Assembly (NCBI GenBank): GCA_038030265.1
Contig: CM075940.1
Location: forward strand, 4,836,001-4,900,000
DNA length: 64,000 nucleotides
Direction: 5' to 3'
Source of the DNA: Corythucha ciliata
Taxonomy: Eukaryota; Arthropoda; Insecta; Hemiptera; Tingidae
A program made the translations under genes and the position numbers. The stretch's first letter is position 1. Each line of letters begins with the position of its first letter. Shown here piece by piece: positions 24,566 to 36,009 of this stretch. The notes beneath the pieces were generated by a model. That model was given only the letters and a program-made list of their open reading frames with translations. It was not told the DNA's origin and ran no database searches.

Positions 24566-27504
24566 AATTCCGGAGACCACTGAATTCGTGTTCTAGAGGT
24601 TCTGAAACGTGAAAAAAACATGACATGACCCATGTTTGCCACCATCACGACGAGACCAATAGTGCATTTTTCAGAATGAAATGCACTAAAATCGTCAATT
24701 TTTTCTTTTAATCGGTCACATAACGATGTTCCCAGGAGAGACATGAATGAAACATATACGTAAATGCACTGTTTCTGACGGATCTTTTTTCCCTTTACTA
24801 TACGTTAGTATTACGCAAAATTTCATTCTGATTATCCAACAATCCTAAGATCAAGGGTGTAGGTAGGAATTTGTCCTGGGGAGGGGCAGATTAAAATCTC
24901 GCCACGTCCGGGGAAGGGGGAATTTCACATTTTAGCCATCATTCCAGGATAGTACCTTTTTCCCGCCCAGACTTGATGCCTTGTTAGGGCGCGATGCCAT
25001 CATTCCATCCAGCCTGCACAGGATACACCCTTGAATCTACTGGACATCTTGCTGGTCCGCGTCCATCGTAGACTTGTCCGGGAACAAAATTACTATTAAT
25101 CCCTCATTCATCCAGACGTTCGAGAATTTTCTTTTCGATGAATTTTCCCCCGTTTTGGAATGAGTAGAGGCTTGTCCGCTAGTCTCAAGAAGTCCTCCCG
25201 AATGCAGATCGACAAAATCGATAATATAATGCAAAACGCTCACTTTTAATCAATTTAAGACGGCTGGTGGCCATTCAGTGAAGTTGAGGGAAACCGGCTA
25301 ATATACATTGGTCAAATGAGAATTCTCCACTGGACTCACGTGATCGGCTCACATCGAAATCCTCAGAGAAAATGACCCAAAAAATCACTTAGATAAGGGG
25401 CGATTTTGGAGGAAATTACCAAAATTTAGAAATGGACAAATCCGCCCTTCGTGGGGTTTCTCGACACACAGAAAATTCAGCGTATTTTCAATCAGAAGAG
25501 TCGATGAAGATAATTAAATGATTTTTTTGAGTAAAAACATTCATTTTATTGCACTTTTGCCGGCTAGTTTCGATTATCAAGGCATCCTGGATTCCTGGCA
25601 GAGACAAATCTCTCTTTCACATGTCAACACAAAATTTCCAAAAATCCTGAGGACGGACGCACATGGAAACTTGTTTCTCAACTCTTCTCGATGTTCTCAG
25701 CAAGTCCGAGGCCAAAGAATGGGACGCAATGGAATTACATCTTTTAAGTTCATTTTACAGTACACTATCACATAGCCCCCCCCCACCTTAAAACTAGTGA
25801 GTGAGTGGTTTTTTCGCTTCGTTGCGAGAGTACTCTCGGTATCATGACACACTGTCGCGATTTTACGACTTCAAAATCACTGTAAACTCATTTTCCTACT
25901 TCAATTTGAAGTGTTTTAAATTAAATTTCGCGTAAAAATTAGTCGTTATTAATAGGGCAGTCAGGTTAGACAAAAAAAACCATCCATGCAGGCTGCCTTT
26001 CAGAATAATATAGGCTGAATTTCAGAAGTCTCAAAAAGCCGGAGTGGGTGTAACGGACGCCGTTTTGGTAAATCCACCGTAATATTTTTAATTTTGATGT
26101 AAAGTGGCTTAACAAATCGTCCAGTTTTTTCTTTGATCACGCATTATTTTATTTTGGCGCCAAACAAAACAAAGAACATGACCGAGGAGAATGGGATGCT
26201 ATGTTGTGTCACTCAGCCCCATGATTAACCGGGGTCGCTGTGTTATTTTCTTGAAGACCGATTGCACCTTAACTCAGATTTTTTGGGACTTTACGGATTT
26301 TGGGGTTTATCTCTCGACTTTATAGTGTGACCACAGTCTACTAAATCTTCAAAATTAATAAAATCAGTTTGTTTTATCAACCACGTTATTCGAGTAAATT
26401 TTTGGTTCTATAAGTCATAGAATCACCCCCGCTCTCAATGATATCATTGATTTTAAGTTCGTGAGTTTGATTAATTGCTTTTCAAAATACCTAATTCGGT
26501 GAATTGGCTTGGGATTTTCTCTAATTAACTTTAGCTTGATCGTTTAGAAAAGGGATAAATAGGTTGTGCGAATTTCATAGATGTCAATTTGAAACGAATC
26601 GTATATCAATCTAACGAAGGGCGCACCAATACCATAGCCTTATTGCGGGAGGGGGGGGGGTTACAGGTTGATTTTCGAAAGGTAAGGGAAGAGAGGACTT
26701 TCTGTGTCTAGAGGGATGCGTAAACCGTGGTTGCATATGGTCAGGCAACTTTCTCGCTTCTCATTTTCCTTTACGGATTCTTCGCTTGTTGTGCTTATTA
26801 TTAAATTATTTGGATGAACTGTTCATTGAAATTTTCATGAGTTCATCTCATGAGTCTGAAAAACGTGCTTAGACGGCAGTTAGGCGAGAATTCATAAATT
26901 TATTCCCTGGCTGGCGTGAGAGAAGCATGTTAATAAGTGGGCATTGCTTCTCCTTGTCTATTCTTGTGAAGTTTTTCATGCAAATTTGGGGAACATTTTT
27001 TGGGATGACCAATGAAATCCGTAATGTGGTTAAACGAAATAGAATTCCCAAATGGTTCTGGATTATTCTATAAGGTGTTATTAAACACCTCTAAAAATGC
27101 CAACTTCCCGATCTAGTCAGAAAGGTCGAAAATGGGCTCAAAACACTGAAAAAGGGGGAAAATCGTCGTTGCTGACAATTTTTGGTCCCGAGCGATTAGG
27201 AGAATAGGATACAATGGGAGCTCATCGACGACAGTTCTAATGGACAAACAACAATACATTAAAAAACGGACGAATTCATAACGAAATCAAGGGCCATCAA
27301 ATTACACACATACCTAACAGAACAGTTTCAGGAACACATTTGTCAAGTCATTAAAGAATCACACAGTCTAATACATCAGCACAATCACAACGCACTCGTT
27401 GTGCAATTGCAAAAACGACAACGCTCTCATCACCTGTAGTTCCGATTTGTGTCAAGCATACGACGATTGTATCAAAACCTCGCCAACGTCACCCGAAACC
27501 TGAC

Positions 27505-27735
27505 TCTCCTTTACTCCTTCAAGTGGATGCTTCAGACATGGCAATCGGCTCCGTTCTTCAAAAAAGCATTGACGGCTCCTCCCCACCGGTAGCTTTTTTC
27601 TCCAGAAAACGACCAACACGAAAACTCGTTATAGCACATACGACAAAGAAATTTTCGCGTGTCCAGCGTGTAAAGTTCGTGTTTACAGGCAAAAAACAAC
27701 TGCAGGAAGTCAAGAGATACACAACAGTGATGTAA
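27505..27735 (+). pseudogene. Ty3/gypsy-type RNase H fragment
   Basis: The frame from 27,523 reads DASDMAIGSVLQ then PPVAFFSRK, the start of the RNase H domain that follows reverse transcriptase in LTR retrotransposons. After about 30 codons the expected continuation (RYSTYDKEIFAC) is found in another frame, so the copy carries a frameshift. Nothing of reverse transcriptase or integrase is visible nearby. It is a short decayed fragment. Confidence 0.6.
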
Positions 27736-27959
27736 AAAATTTACCCCACTGACAAGTAGTGACGTAAAATTTTACCTCACTGAAAAGGGGAAGACAGGGG
27801 TGAGACGTAACTAGGCAACCTGACGTAACTAGGCTTCCCTGGCCCTGAGTGGGCAACTGAGCTAATGAAGAACACCTTCCTCTTCTTCTAAGAAACTACC
27901 AACAACCTCTTTTTGCAGTTTTTATTGACTGCATTTCGGGTTCCCTTTTGTAATTTTTT

Positions 27960-28090
27960 TTTTTGCCAGATCGAGATCCATTTTGATCCAAGATCAAGAT
28001 CCGGATCTAGAATCTGGATCCTGATTTTTTTAAAAAGGATCTGGATCTTGGATCTTGTTAGCTGAAGATCCTCAAGATCCCGGTTCCTAT
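27960..28090. repeat. GATC-dense block, left copy
   Basis: About a dozen GATC tetramers fall in roughly 125 bp, in contexts such as GGATCTGGATCTTGGATCTT. A similar block in opposite orientation lies at about 30,040-30,215. The pair brackets a MULE-like transposase fragment and a foldback. Confidence 0.6.
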
Positions 28091-28419
28091 CCCCAATCAT
28101 CTATATTGTATTGAAGTACGGGACAGGAGTTGTTTTTCTTTTCCCTGCCGAGGCCTTCAACCGCTCTCACTTGTATCTTCTATGCAATGCTCATAATTTT
28201 CTAGAAAATGCTGCTGATCTTGCCGAAACCCCAAACCTCTTCTCGGGAGTTGCCGAGTTGGGCGACAGGTCAAGAGAAATGGCTGAGTTGGGCGAAAGGG
28301 TAGAAAAGGTTCAAGTCGAGCTGGGCGACGGATTAAACCTGGATTTATCAGTTACTTTTGCGACTCAGAGTTGCGAAGGGGGGGGGGATCCATAGTTTTA
28401 AGAAAAAGTCGAAAAAGTG

Positions 28420-28850
28420 ATGTATAAGTAGGCGATTATCCCGTAGGCGATTTCGATTTTCCACTTCTAAATTTGGCTAGAATCGAAATCTTGGTTGATG
28501 AAGTCTTGGATCGTCTTGGGTTCGGCTTGGATGAACTCCTCATGGCGGCGTACGTCCCAACTTGCAATTCTTTGGCGACTTCCATAAATGCGAAAAAGTT
28601 GGGGTTGCGGTGGTTGAAGCTGCCATTGAGCCAGGCATGAAAGGACTCACTCGCATTTGTCGTTCTTTCCGCCATTTCGTCTGAAGCCCACATTGACGGA
28701 GGAAACGAACTGGAGCTCTCATCTATGTAGGTTTCTGTTGGATAGTCTGCCATTGATGCCATCTCTGGTGTAAGATCGCTCATGAAGTCTTCGACAAAGC
28801 ACTCCTCGACTTCTGGATCGCCTTTTCAAAATCTGCGACAATGAAACGTG
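28420..28850 (-). pseudogene. MULE-type transposase C-terminal fragment
   Basis: The frame reads EECFVEDFMSDL, then YIDESSSSFPPSMWA, then RTTNASESFHAWLNGSFNH followed by NPNFFAFMEVAKELQ. This follows the pattern typical of the end of MULE-like transposases common in arthropod genomes: FPP.IWA, then R-TTN-A-ESFH, then HPN--FLEVL. The catalytic DDE core is not seen; the region upstream on this strand (to about 29,160) is broken by stops and by the foldback at 29,108. It is therefore taken as a remnant of a transposon rather than a host gene. Confidence 0.6.
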
Positions 28851-29107
28851 GGCAAAATTCTTTCCCTAGTGGTCGTATTTTTACAGAGACCGAGTTGAAA
28901 AATGCTGCGTACGTTTCACTCCTGCTGTTATTTAGCTAAAGTTTAGATAAAGTAAAGTAAAATAAAAAGATGGGATAAAGTAAAAAGATTCTTCTAACCG
29001 CTCCCATTTTTTGGATGCTGTCGACCAACTCGAAAATGTTCATAATCCGCCCTTTTGACCATCGCGCAACTGGCCTACGTCCGTTCTTCTCCACCCTTTT
29101 TTTATTA

Positions 29108-29728
29108 TATAGGGTGCACAAAAAGCGACTGGACAGGGAAAAACCAGTGAAGAGGCAACTCATTTCTGATCGAAATGACTATTTGCACTTTTCCGAAATT
29201 CCGCTTTGTTTCCGAGATATCCGCCATTTTCTGATTTTTTCAGAAGCAGCTTGTTGCACACGCAGTAATTGTTGCAATGACAAAAATGATGAGCCCATTG
29301 GAAAGAGAAAAACAATTTCTATTTGAAGAGCCTTTTTAAATCCAGATCAGACGACATCTACAACGTTTTGAATCAGCTTATTGGCGAAAAAACGTAATTT
29401 TCTGACTACATCACCATATCACCAATACCTCCGGAATTAAGATTCCTCGCTAATAAGCTCATTCAAAACGTAGTAGATGTCGTCTGATCTGGATAAAAAT
29501 AGGCTCTTTAAATAGAAAATTGTGTGCTCTTTCCAATGGGCTCATCATTTTTGCCATTGCAACAATTATTGCGTGTGCAACAAGCTGTTTCTGAAAAAAT
29601 CAGAAAATGGCGGATATCTCGGAAACAAAGCGGAATTTCGGAAAAGTGCAAATAGTCATTTCGATCAGAAATGAGTTGACCCTTCACTGGTTTTTCTCTG
29701 TCCAATCTCTTTTTGTACACCCTGTATA
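29108..29728. mobile_element. 620-bp foldback element with arms of about 275 bp
   Basis: The left arm (about 29,108-29,385) and right arm (about 29,447-29,728) are inverted copies with about 90% identity by eye, separated by about 60 bp. The ends read TATAGGGTGCACAAAAA and TTTTTGTACACCCTGTATA. The flanking TATA could be a target duplication. The open frames in both arms are mirror images of the same non-coding sequence. It sits between the two GATC-dense blocks. Confidence 0.8.
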
Positions 29729-30034
29729 TTTTGCCTTTTTTATTCTGGAACTGACTTCAATCGGTGGAGCGGCTTTTTTCATACGCTTCTATGGTGCTTA
29801 TAGAAAAGATAATCCAAGTGAACGATGGTCATTTCAAACAAATGAAATTATACCAGGCCAATCGTGGCAAATTTTAAATCGTGTAATAAGACTTTGCTCG
29901 GAAAAAAATGCGCATCACGTCAAACTTTTCTTTAGAACTTCCTCGAGGTAAATCACAAAGCAATAATCCTCATTTTATGGGGGAAAATACTGAGGCTGAG
30001 TTCGTAGTTGCACTATTGTTATACTCGAAGGAAG

Positions 30035-30215
30035 CAAAATAAAAAAATAAAGGATCTTGGATCTGATTGCTGGATCTTAGATCCTTGATCTGGATCTAGA
30101 TTCGATCCATAAGTCAGGGATCTTGGACCTATAAAAAAAAAAAAAAATACATCAATTTTTGTAAAATGGAGGATCTTGGATCTAGTCCGAAAAGTCAAGG
30201 ATCTTGGCAAACTCT
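30035..30215. repeat. GATC-dense block, right copy (inverted)
   Basis: About a dozen GATC tetramers occur in contexts such as AGGATCTTGGATCTG and TGATCTGGATCTAG, interrupted by an A run. Its reverse complement resembles the block at 27,960-28,090. Confidence 0.6.
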
Positions 30216-30240
30216 GCGGTCTGGAATCCTAGGAGGATTA

Positions 30241-31170
30241 TTGAGCCCCCCTTGGGTCTGTAGGTCTAGTTCAGGATCCCCTTCCCTCTGACGAGGTTTA
30301 GGTCTTCGGCTAGAGTTTCGCCGGTCGGAGCACCCTCGAGTATATCGACCCCGAAGATGCTGAGCCGGCGGCCCGCGAGCGCCTCACACTCGAACACGAT
30401 CTGATAGGCAGTCTCGTCTTCTTCCCCACACAGTCTACACAACGGGGACTCCTTGGTTACCCCGATGTGGTGTAGGTGATAACGGAGCTGGCAGAATCCT
30501 GTGATAAGGCTTACCACCGTCCTAAGGTCTCTCCGGTCGAAGCAGTTTGCTTGTAAGCCTCCTGAACGGACCTTCGACTATGCGCTTACTCTACTGATGT
30601 CCCTTCAGTCTCTGCCAGCGTATAGTCTCCTGGGCTCTAACCCACTTGGCTATCGCCATCCTGAAGGTCGATGGCGGGACGCCGAGCGCCGGGCCAGTGA
30701 AGTCGCTACTCGAGCCCTCCCTGGCCAAGGAGTCCGCCTCCTCATTCCCGTGGATACGCTTGTGTCCCGGTACCCATTCAAGGCTTATCCTTGTTGTCCT
30801 GGGCCAGTAGACAAAGGCTTTGGCGGCAGACCCATACGAGCCAGGAGCTCACTATTGGAGCCGTTAGTGCCTTAATGGCAGCCTGGCTATCCGTGAGGAT
30901 ACGGATATGGACATTCGGCTCGTCCCTCCGCATATTCTCAGCAGTACAGGCCTTAATCGCGTAGACGTCGGCTTGGAAGACCGAGGTGTGTACCCCTAGA
31001 GGTGTAGACAGCCTCCGTTCGGGTTCCACCCCGTACACCCCCGCACCAGTTCCACTATTCGTTTTAGAACCGTCTGTAAACCACAACCGCTCCTTGTGAT
31101 TCCTTTTCACCGCCTGCCAGGACAGCGTTCGCTCAGGGTTCTGGGCATGACATCCGGTAGTGTGCCCAGC
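30241..31170 (-). pseudogene. non-LTR retrotransposon 3' end (RNase H and zinc knuckle)
   Basis: Reading leftward, the RNase H domain shows LWFTDGSKTNSGTGAGVYG, QADVYAI and LTDSQAAIKAL. Further on, in shifted frames, come IHGNEEAD and a terminal Cys-rich knuckle (SPLCRLCGEEDETAY, then FECEAL). This order is typical of R1/Jockey-like LINEs. At least two frameshifts break it, and reverse transcriptase and endonuclease are absent. It ends 16 bp from exon 2 of the ARHGAP11A-like gene region, on the same strand, inside the big intron. Confidence 0.8.
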
Positions 31171-31488
31171 ACTAGGTCCCGAAAACTATGTCCAGGACCC
31201 TGGTGTGGATCCTCCTGGAATTAAGGTTCCCACCCCTCCATCGACCACCCTACCGTAGCCCCTCATCAGCATCTTGAACTGCTCAAAGACCAGCGAGTCA
31301 AGTTCCTGAGAAGAAGAGTAGTAACAACCAGGAAGGAGGAAAAGGAGGTGGAGTAATGGAGAGACGCCCACAGCTTCATATAAGGCTCTATCACCTGGGC
31401 TGATGAGCCCTGAAGCTTTGTTTTCGAAATGGACAAGGGAACGCGCTTCAGTGTAATTTCCGTCTAAATGTGCAACACTTCGGCTTAC

Positions 31489-31871
31489 CTTTAATGCTTT
31501 CTTCTGCGAGGTAGATCCACTCCGTCGGAAAACTCCCTCGACGGTCGGATCCTGCTCGATGAAAGTGCCACTGTCAGCGATGAATTCAGGAACGTGAATT
31601 GTGACATTATCGTCAAGAAAGACTTCGGTCATTTTTAGAGCACCCAGGTCGGCACTGAACGGATTTTGTTCTTTGGGGGCCTTGTTGCAGGGGTCGTTCT
31701 ACGAGAGAAATATGCGTCTCTTGACACCTGGACATTTATCCCACCGAACAAGCTCATACTTACCGACACCTTGAAATCCCGCTTTCGCAGGTTGAACTTG
31801 ATGTTCAGCTTCTTCAGCTCCTTGACGACGAACGGTCGGACATATTCGCAGGACGCAACGTCTGTCAGCAT
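31489..31871 (-). CDS. ARHGAP11A: ARHGAP11A-like RhoGAP, exons 1-2
   Basis: Exon 1 (31764-31871) begins with ATG and encodes a basic 36-residue segment (VRPFVVKELKKLNIKFNLRK). Exon 2 (31489-31698) encodes the start of the RhoGAP fold: VPEFIADSGTFIEQ, then EGVFRRSGSTSQKKALK. Arg94 in GVFRRSG is the arginine finger that GAPs insert into the Rho GTP site. A donor GTAAGC follows AAG. The frame continues, in phase and in homology to ARHGAP11A, only at the exon at 13,257-13,402. The acceptor TTTCTCTCGTAG for exon 2 keeps phase 0. No second RhoGAP half is visible closer by. Linking the two clusters is an inference, supported by the exact complementarity of the two half-domains. Confidence 0.8.
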
Positions 31872-32249
31872 CGTTTTTGCAGATTTCCCGGAAAAGTAAG
31901 AAAATTAAATTTTTCAAAGCTTCATTTAAATTCCACATATGTAGTGACTTAAAAAATTGTTTATAGCTAGATAGCAACGGCTTTTTGTAGTGGGTTTTAA
32001 CTTGTAACCTCTGAACGCAGTATCACCAAACACGATAGTGATCCTATCGTTACACACAGGTACTGACATTACCCGCCATTTGTGGTCCTTTAGAGTGGAA
32101 AGGGCTTGTGATTGCCTGGTGAGCGTAAGCTACATGACCGGAGCAGACATGGGAGCAGCGAATGAGAGATATCAAATCTATTTGATCCCTACTTGGAGGG
32201 AGGGACCAAACATGGCGGACTGTCGGTTTAGGCAATCGGATGACTACGT

Positions 32250-32940
32250 ACCACTTTTCGACGAGGTGCCCAGCGTTTTATTTGCCATTTTCCGACTTGG
32301 GCATGGGGGGAGGTACTATAAATACTGGGATTTTCTAAATTTTTTTGTCAGTACTATTCTGCCCATTGGGTTTAGTTACCATGTGTGCAGGAAAATACCC
32401 AAAACGTAGCTTTCTTGCGGGGTGCCAAAACCCCCGCGTGTTTTGTTTGACAGTTTACGACAAATGCGCGGGGGGAAGTACCATAAGTACTGACATTTTC
32501 GGGATTTTTTCTCATTATAATTCTGCCCATTGGGTATTAGTTACCATGTGTGTAGGAAAATACCCAAAAAGTTACTGTTTTCGGAAATACTGTTAGTATT
32601 TCCAGTACTGGAAAATAAGTACTGTTTTGTGGGAAAATACGAATAACGTCTCTTTTTGCGGAGTGAATTTTCAAAAGTAAGCGCGGGGGCAGGAAAAATA
32701 TACGTTTTGGGATTTTCTGGATTTTTTCAGTAGTACCTATTCGGCCTATTGGGTATTAGTTACCATGTATGTAGGAAAAAAACCAAAAAGTAACTTTTTG
32801 CGGGCCTGGTCGTTTCATTTGACATTTTCAGACTTATTAATAGTTGGTGGGGGGATACCATAGTACTGTGATTCACGGTTGTTTTTGTTTTCGGTGGTAT
32901 TTTGCCTACTGGGTTGGTAGTGGTACTTCCTAATCTGAAA
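32250..32940. repeat. diverged tandem repeat, about four copies
   Basis: The motif GCCYATTGGGTNTTAGTTACCATGT, followed by GGAAAATACCCAAAA, recurs near 32,358, 32,525 and 32,745, with a partial copy near 32,900. The copies also share CGGGGGGAAGTACCATA-type starts. Copies vary in length from 150 to 210 bp, so it is an old array. Confidence 0.65.
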
Positions 32941-33370
32941 AAAAAAAAAAACGATGCAAATTTTACACATGGGTTTATTATTCGTGAATGTAGCCAGATC
33001 CGGCTTGAAATTACATGAGAATCGACACCCCACACCCCTATGATCTCAAAAACATTGAAAATCCCCATTTTGGACCCACTTTTGGCCCGTAAAAACCCAG
33101 TGAGTTAGTTGATCAAACTGATCAGATGTTAGGACCAACTAGATCCCAAGTGGAGTCTACGCGTGAAAGAACGAGATTTTTCGAACAATCCTAGGGCAAG
33201 ATATCTGTCTGGGGGACGGCAGACAGACATTCGAGAAATCGAATCTAGACATGTTAAAACGCATACTACAGAAAAAGTTTGAGGGTGGGTTGTAAAATTT
33301 TTTCCTGGCCGAAAACATATTAGGTGTATTATTTAGAATGAACAATAATAGGTGTATTATTTAGAATGAA
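32940..33370. repeat. dispersed repeat family A, copy 3 (inverted)
   Basis: This is the reverse complement of 346-812, nearly full length. The AATAATAAACCCATGT tail appears as ACATGGGTTTATTATT at about 32,967, and the left end with its GGTGTATTATTTAGAAT motif is duplicated at 33,325-33,370. Confidence 0.75.
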
Positions 33371-33589
33371 AAGTGCCACCGCCCCCAGATATCGACCAAC
33401 TTTGGAATATTGGCGTTCCTACAAAACCCTAGGTGCCCACATTCGGCATGATGGCACTCCTATACAACCCAAGATGCAACCGAGCATGGCTGTAGCCAGA
33501 GGGGGGCAGTTGCTCTCCCTAAACTCAAAAGCGCAGACTTAGTGGGGCAGCGCTGCCCACCCCCAGATACTCCCAAGAAGGATTCAAAC

Positions 33590-34850
33590 ATTTAAAATCC
33601 AACAGGTACATTTTCTTCCATCAAAATTTTCTGCGATCCTGGCTCAGCAATCAACCAATTTCTCGAATTTCGCTCACGAAAACACCAATTATACTTTTTT
33701 TTTTTTTTTTTTTTTGTAATGAAAACAAATTTCGTGGGGTGGCCTAATTCAACAAATTCCTCTGGTTTCGCTGTCTTAAAACCAATTTTTTTCGGATATT
33801 TCTCTCCGAAAAAAACTTTTTTTTCTTCTAGTAATAATAATAAATGTTCTAATGAATCTTGCTGTTCGTTGATGCTGACAAACCATTTTTCGGGACGGAT
33901 TACTTCAGTTAACGATTTCGCTCATTTTACGCACAAAAAACATTTTTGCAAGATTTGGCTCACTTTAAAATACATTTCTTGGATATTTCTAGCTGAACAA
34001 CCAATTTCTGGAATTTTTATTGCCAGCAAACCAATTTCGCTGGGTAATCCAAGTGAGGACCGGTGTCTGAATTGAGTCGCCTGGGGAAATTGGTTTGCCG
34101 GCCTCAAAAATCCCCGAAATTGTTCGTTCCTTGAGCCAAACCTGAGAAATTTATACGCGAAAAGCCAACGCCTTGGGCAAAATTTACGCGAAAATCCACG
34201 CCAAGGGCAAAACTACGCTAAACGCTTCATCAAGGGCAATTTTATAATGAAATTGTCCATTTCATTGAAAAAACTTGTCAGTTTCACGACGAAATTGTTA
34301 ATGTGAGGTTGATTCTTGCAAATGAGGAAATTTTCGGTTTAAAAGGTGTCAGTTTAATGAGTAAATCGTCAGTTATATAAGGAAATTGCCACTTTACTTC
34401 CATGTTCTTCATGATGAAATTGCAATTTTTTAGGGAATTCTCAATTTTATACAGAAATTGTTAGTTTGATTTGGAATTTGTGAATTTCTAGGAATTGTTA
34501 ATTTTATGGGGAAATTGTCGATATCACGAGGAAATTGCGATTTTTTTCAGAGAATTGTCAATTAGAAGCAGAAATTGTCAATTTTCTATGAAATATGGCA
34601 GTAGGTATTATAAGATAATAGTCAAGTTTATGGAAATGTTTTAAATTTTATGGGAACATTTTCAATCTTATGAGGAAACTGTCAGTTTTTTTAAAGAAAT
34701 GTGTAACATTTTACGAGGAAACTGCCAATTTTGTGAGGAAATTGCCATTTTTAAGGTTGGTTGTCAATTTCATGAACAATTGTCAGTTTGAAGCAGAGAT
34801 GGTTAATTTCATGAGGAAATTATAATTTATCTTCAGTTTTATTTTTCGCC
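33590..34850. repeat. degenerate 25-35-bp repeats, three motif types in a row
   Basis: 33,590-34,110 is built on ACCAATTTCTCG/AATTTCGCT variants. 34,130-34,240 uses GGGCAAAATTTACGCGAAAA-like units. 34,240-34,850 uses GAGGAAATTGTCAATTTTAT-like units with a period near 30 bp. Each type is internally diverged. A 25-base T run lies at about 33,692-33,716. Confidence 0.65.
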
Positions 34851-34907
34851 CCTCAATTTCTGTTCTAATTTTGCCTTATGACTCGAGCGGTAATTGTTCT
34901 TTCAGTG

Positions 34908-35050
34908 ATGATTATTATAGCTTGACAAGTTTCTAATGGACCCTGAGGGCCCAAATTTCCAGATGGTTCTAGGAACATATGTTTAGAAAGTTAAGTGAAT
35001 TTACCACTTCTTTCGGTCCATAAGAAACTTGTCGATCTATAATAATTATA
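34908..35050. repeat. small foldback element
   Basis: The left arm ATTATTATAGCTTGACAAGT, continuing into TTCTAATGGACC, is matched in inverse by GGTCCATAAGAAACTTGTCG and ATCTATAATAAT about 70 bp further on. An AT-rich direct repeat (ATAATAATTATA) follows the right arm. Confidence 0.55.
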
Positions 35051-36009
35051 TAATAATTATCTATAATAATTATGTCGATTCCCGATCCCATTATCAAGGT
35101 ATAGCTAACATTTAATTGGGCTTTAACTTGCAATTTTTAGCGGAAGTGGCCGATTTCGTTTGAAATTCTCAATTCTATGGGTAAATTTTCAATTTTATGA
35201 GGTTAGTGTGTTTATGAGTTTATGTGAAGTGACAGTTTTTCACCAGAGATTTAGTTTTCGACGGATAGTGACTGTCCCTGAGCAACATCCCCGAATATAC
35301 GTACACCTGCAGAAAGGCAATGGTGTATCTGACTGACATTGTCCCCAGTGAAGCTGCCCACCCCAAGATCAAGGGCTGGCTACGCCCCTGCAACCGAGGT
35401 GGAAACCTTAAACTTATTTCAACTTCTGGACCTTCCTCACGCACGGGTACAGCTATATGTACAGGGAAAAAGTGCCACCACCCCCACATTTCATCAGATC
35501 TCAACCAAATTTGGCATTCCAACTTCCAATTTGGTACTCCTACCCACAAGCCCAATGTGCCACCGTGGTCAAAACCTTAAATTTATTTCAACTAATGATA
35601 CGTTCTCCCGCACAGGTTCAGCTGTGTCAGACAAAAAGTGCCACAAAGTGTTGTTGTATCATCACCCAGGAGCGTGAGAAAACCAACTGGACGCTTAACG
35701 ACTTCATCAAACAGTTTAGCTTCAACGTAAGTTTATATTCCTGTCTCGGGAACTGGAATAATCGAATAAAGTTCTTTCCTGACCTGAACATTCGTTCGTT
35801 CTGTTAAGACGTACCTGTACTTTTCAATTACTCGGGTTATTTCTCCTAATTACTTGTGAGAGGTAACTGGTGTATTCCACACGTGCATTTTGGGGACCCT
35901 GTGGCCTTTTTTTATGCCCGTTCCGTAAGCTTTTGTTCATTCCGTACATTAGTGGTACAACCCACATATGGGGCCAAGCGGGGACTAACGGGACATTCAG
36001 AGCGGTATT

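Larger units (their letters stand above)
22573..24740. mobile_element. transposon-like unit containing a tandem array
   Basis: Both flanks of the 296-bp array recur together, in reverse order and orientation, at about 59,790-61,300. The left flank contains CTCCGGCAGCTGGCGGTCGG followed by AGTGCATTTCATT; the right flank contains the inverse of that motif (CAGAATGAAATGCACT, 24,672-24,687) after an AT microsatellite. This arrangement suggests a non-autonomous mobile unit with inverted AGTGCATTTCATT sites and an expandable interior. No transposase was found. Confidence 0.5.
13403..31488 (-). other. 18.1-kb intron 2 of the ARHGAP11A-like gene
   Basis: The intron interrupts the RhoGAP domain just after QKKALK and resumes at ALLERGN, both in phase 0. 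All the other introns of this gene are about 55-80 nt. It contains an F-box/LRR gene on the opposite strand and many repeats listed separately. The pieces 13,403-15,170, 16,540-18,480, 24,745-27,500 and 29,730-30,030 show nothing recognisable beyond short A/T or G/C runs and a TTTG microsatellite at about 17,850. Confidence 0.7.

Noticed and set aside
28111..28395. A 94-codon frame with repeated AELGD motifs.
   Set aside because: It is short, runs into a G run, and lies between transposon remnants. No family recognised.
35650..35735. Exon-like sequence reading KTNWTLNDFIKQFSFN with a GTAAGT donor.
   Set aside because: It lies within a duplicated repeat region, no neighbouring exon was found, and similarity to ubiquitin-activating enzyme ends is too weak.
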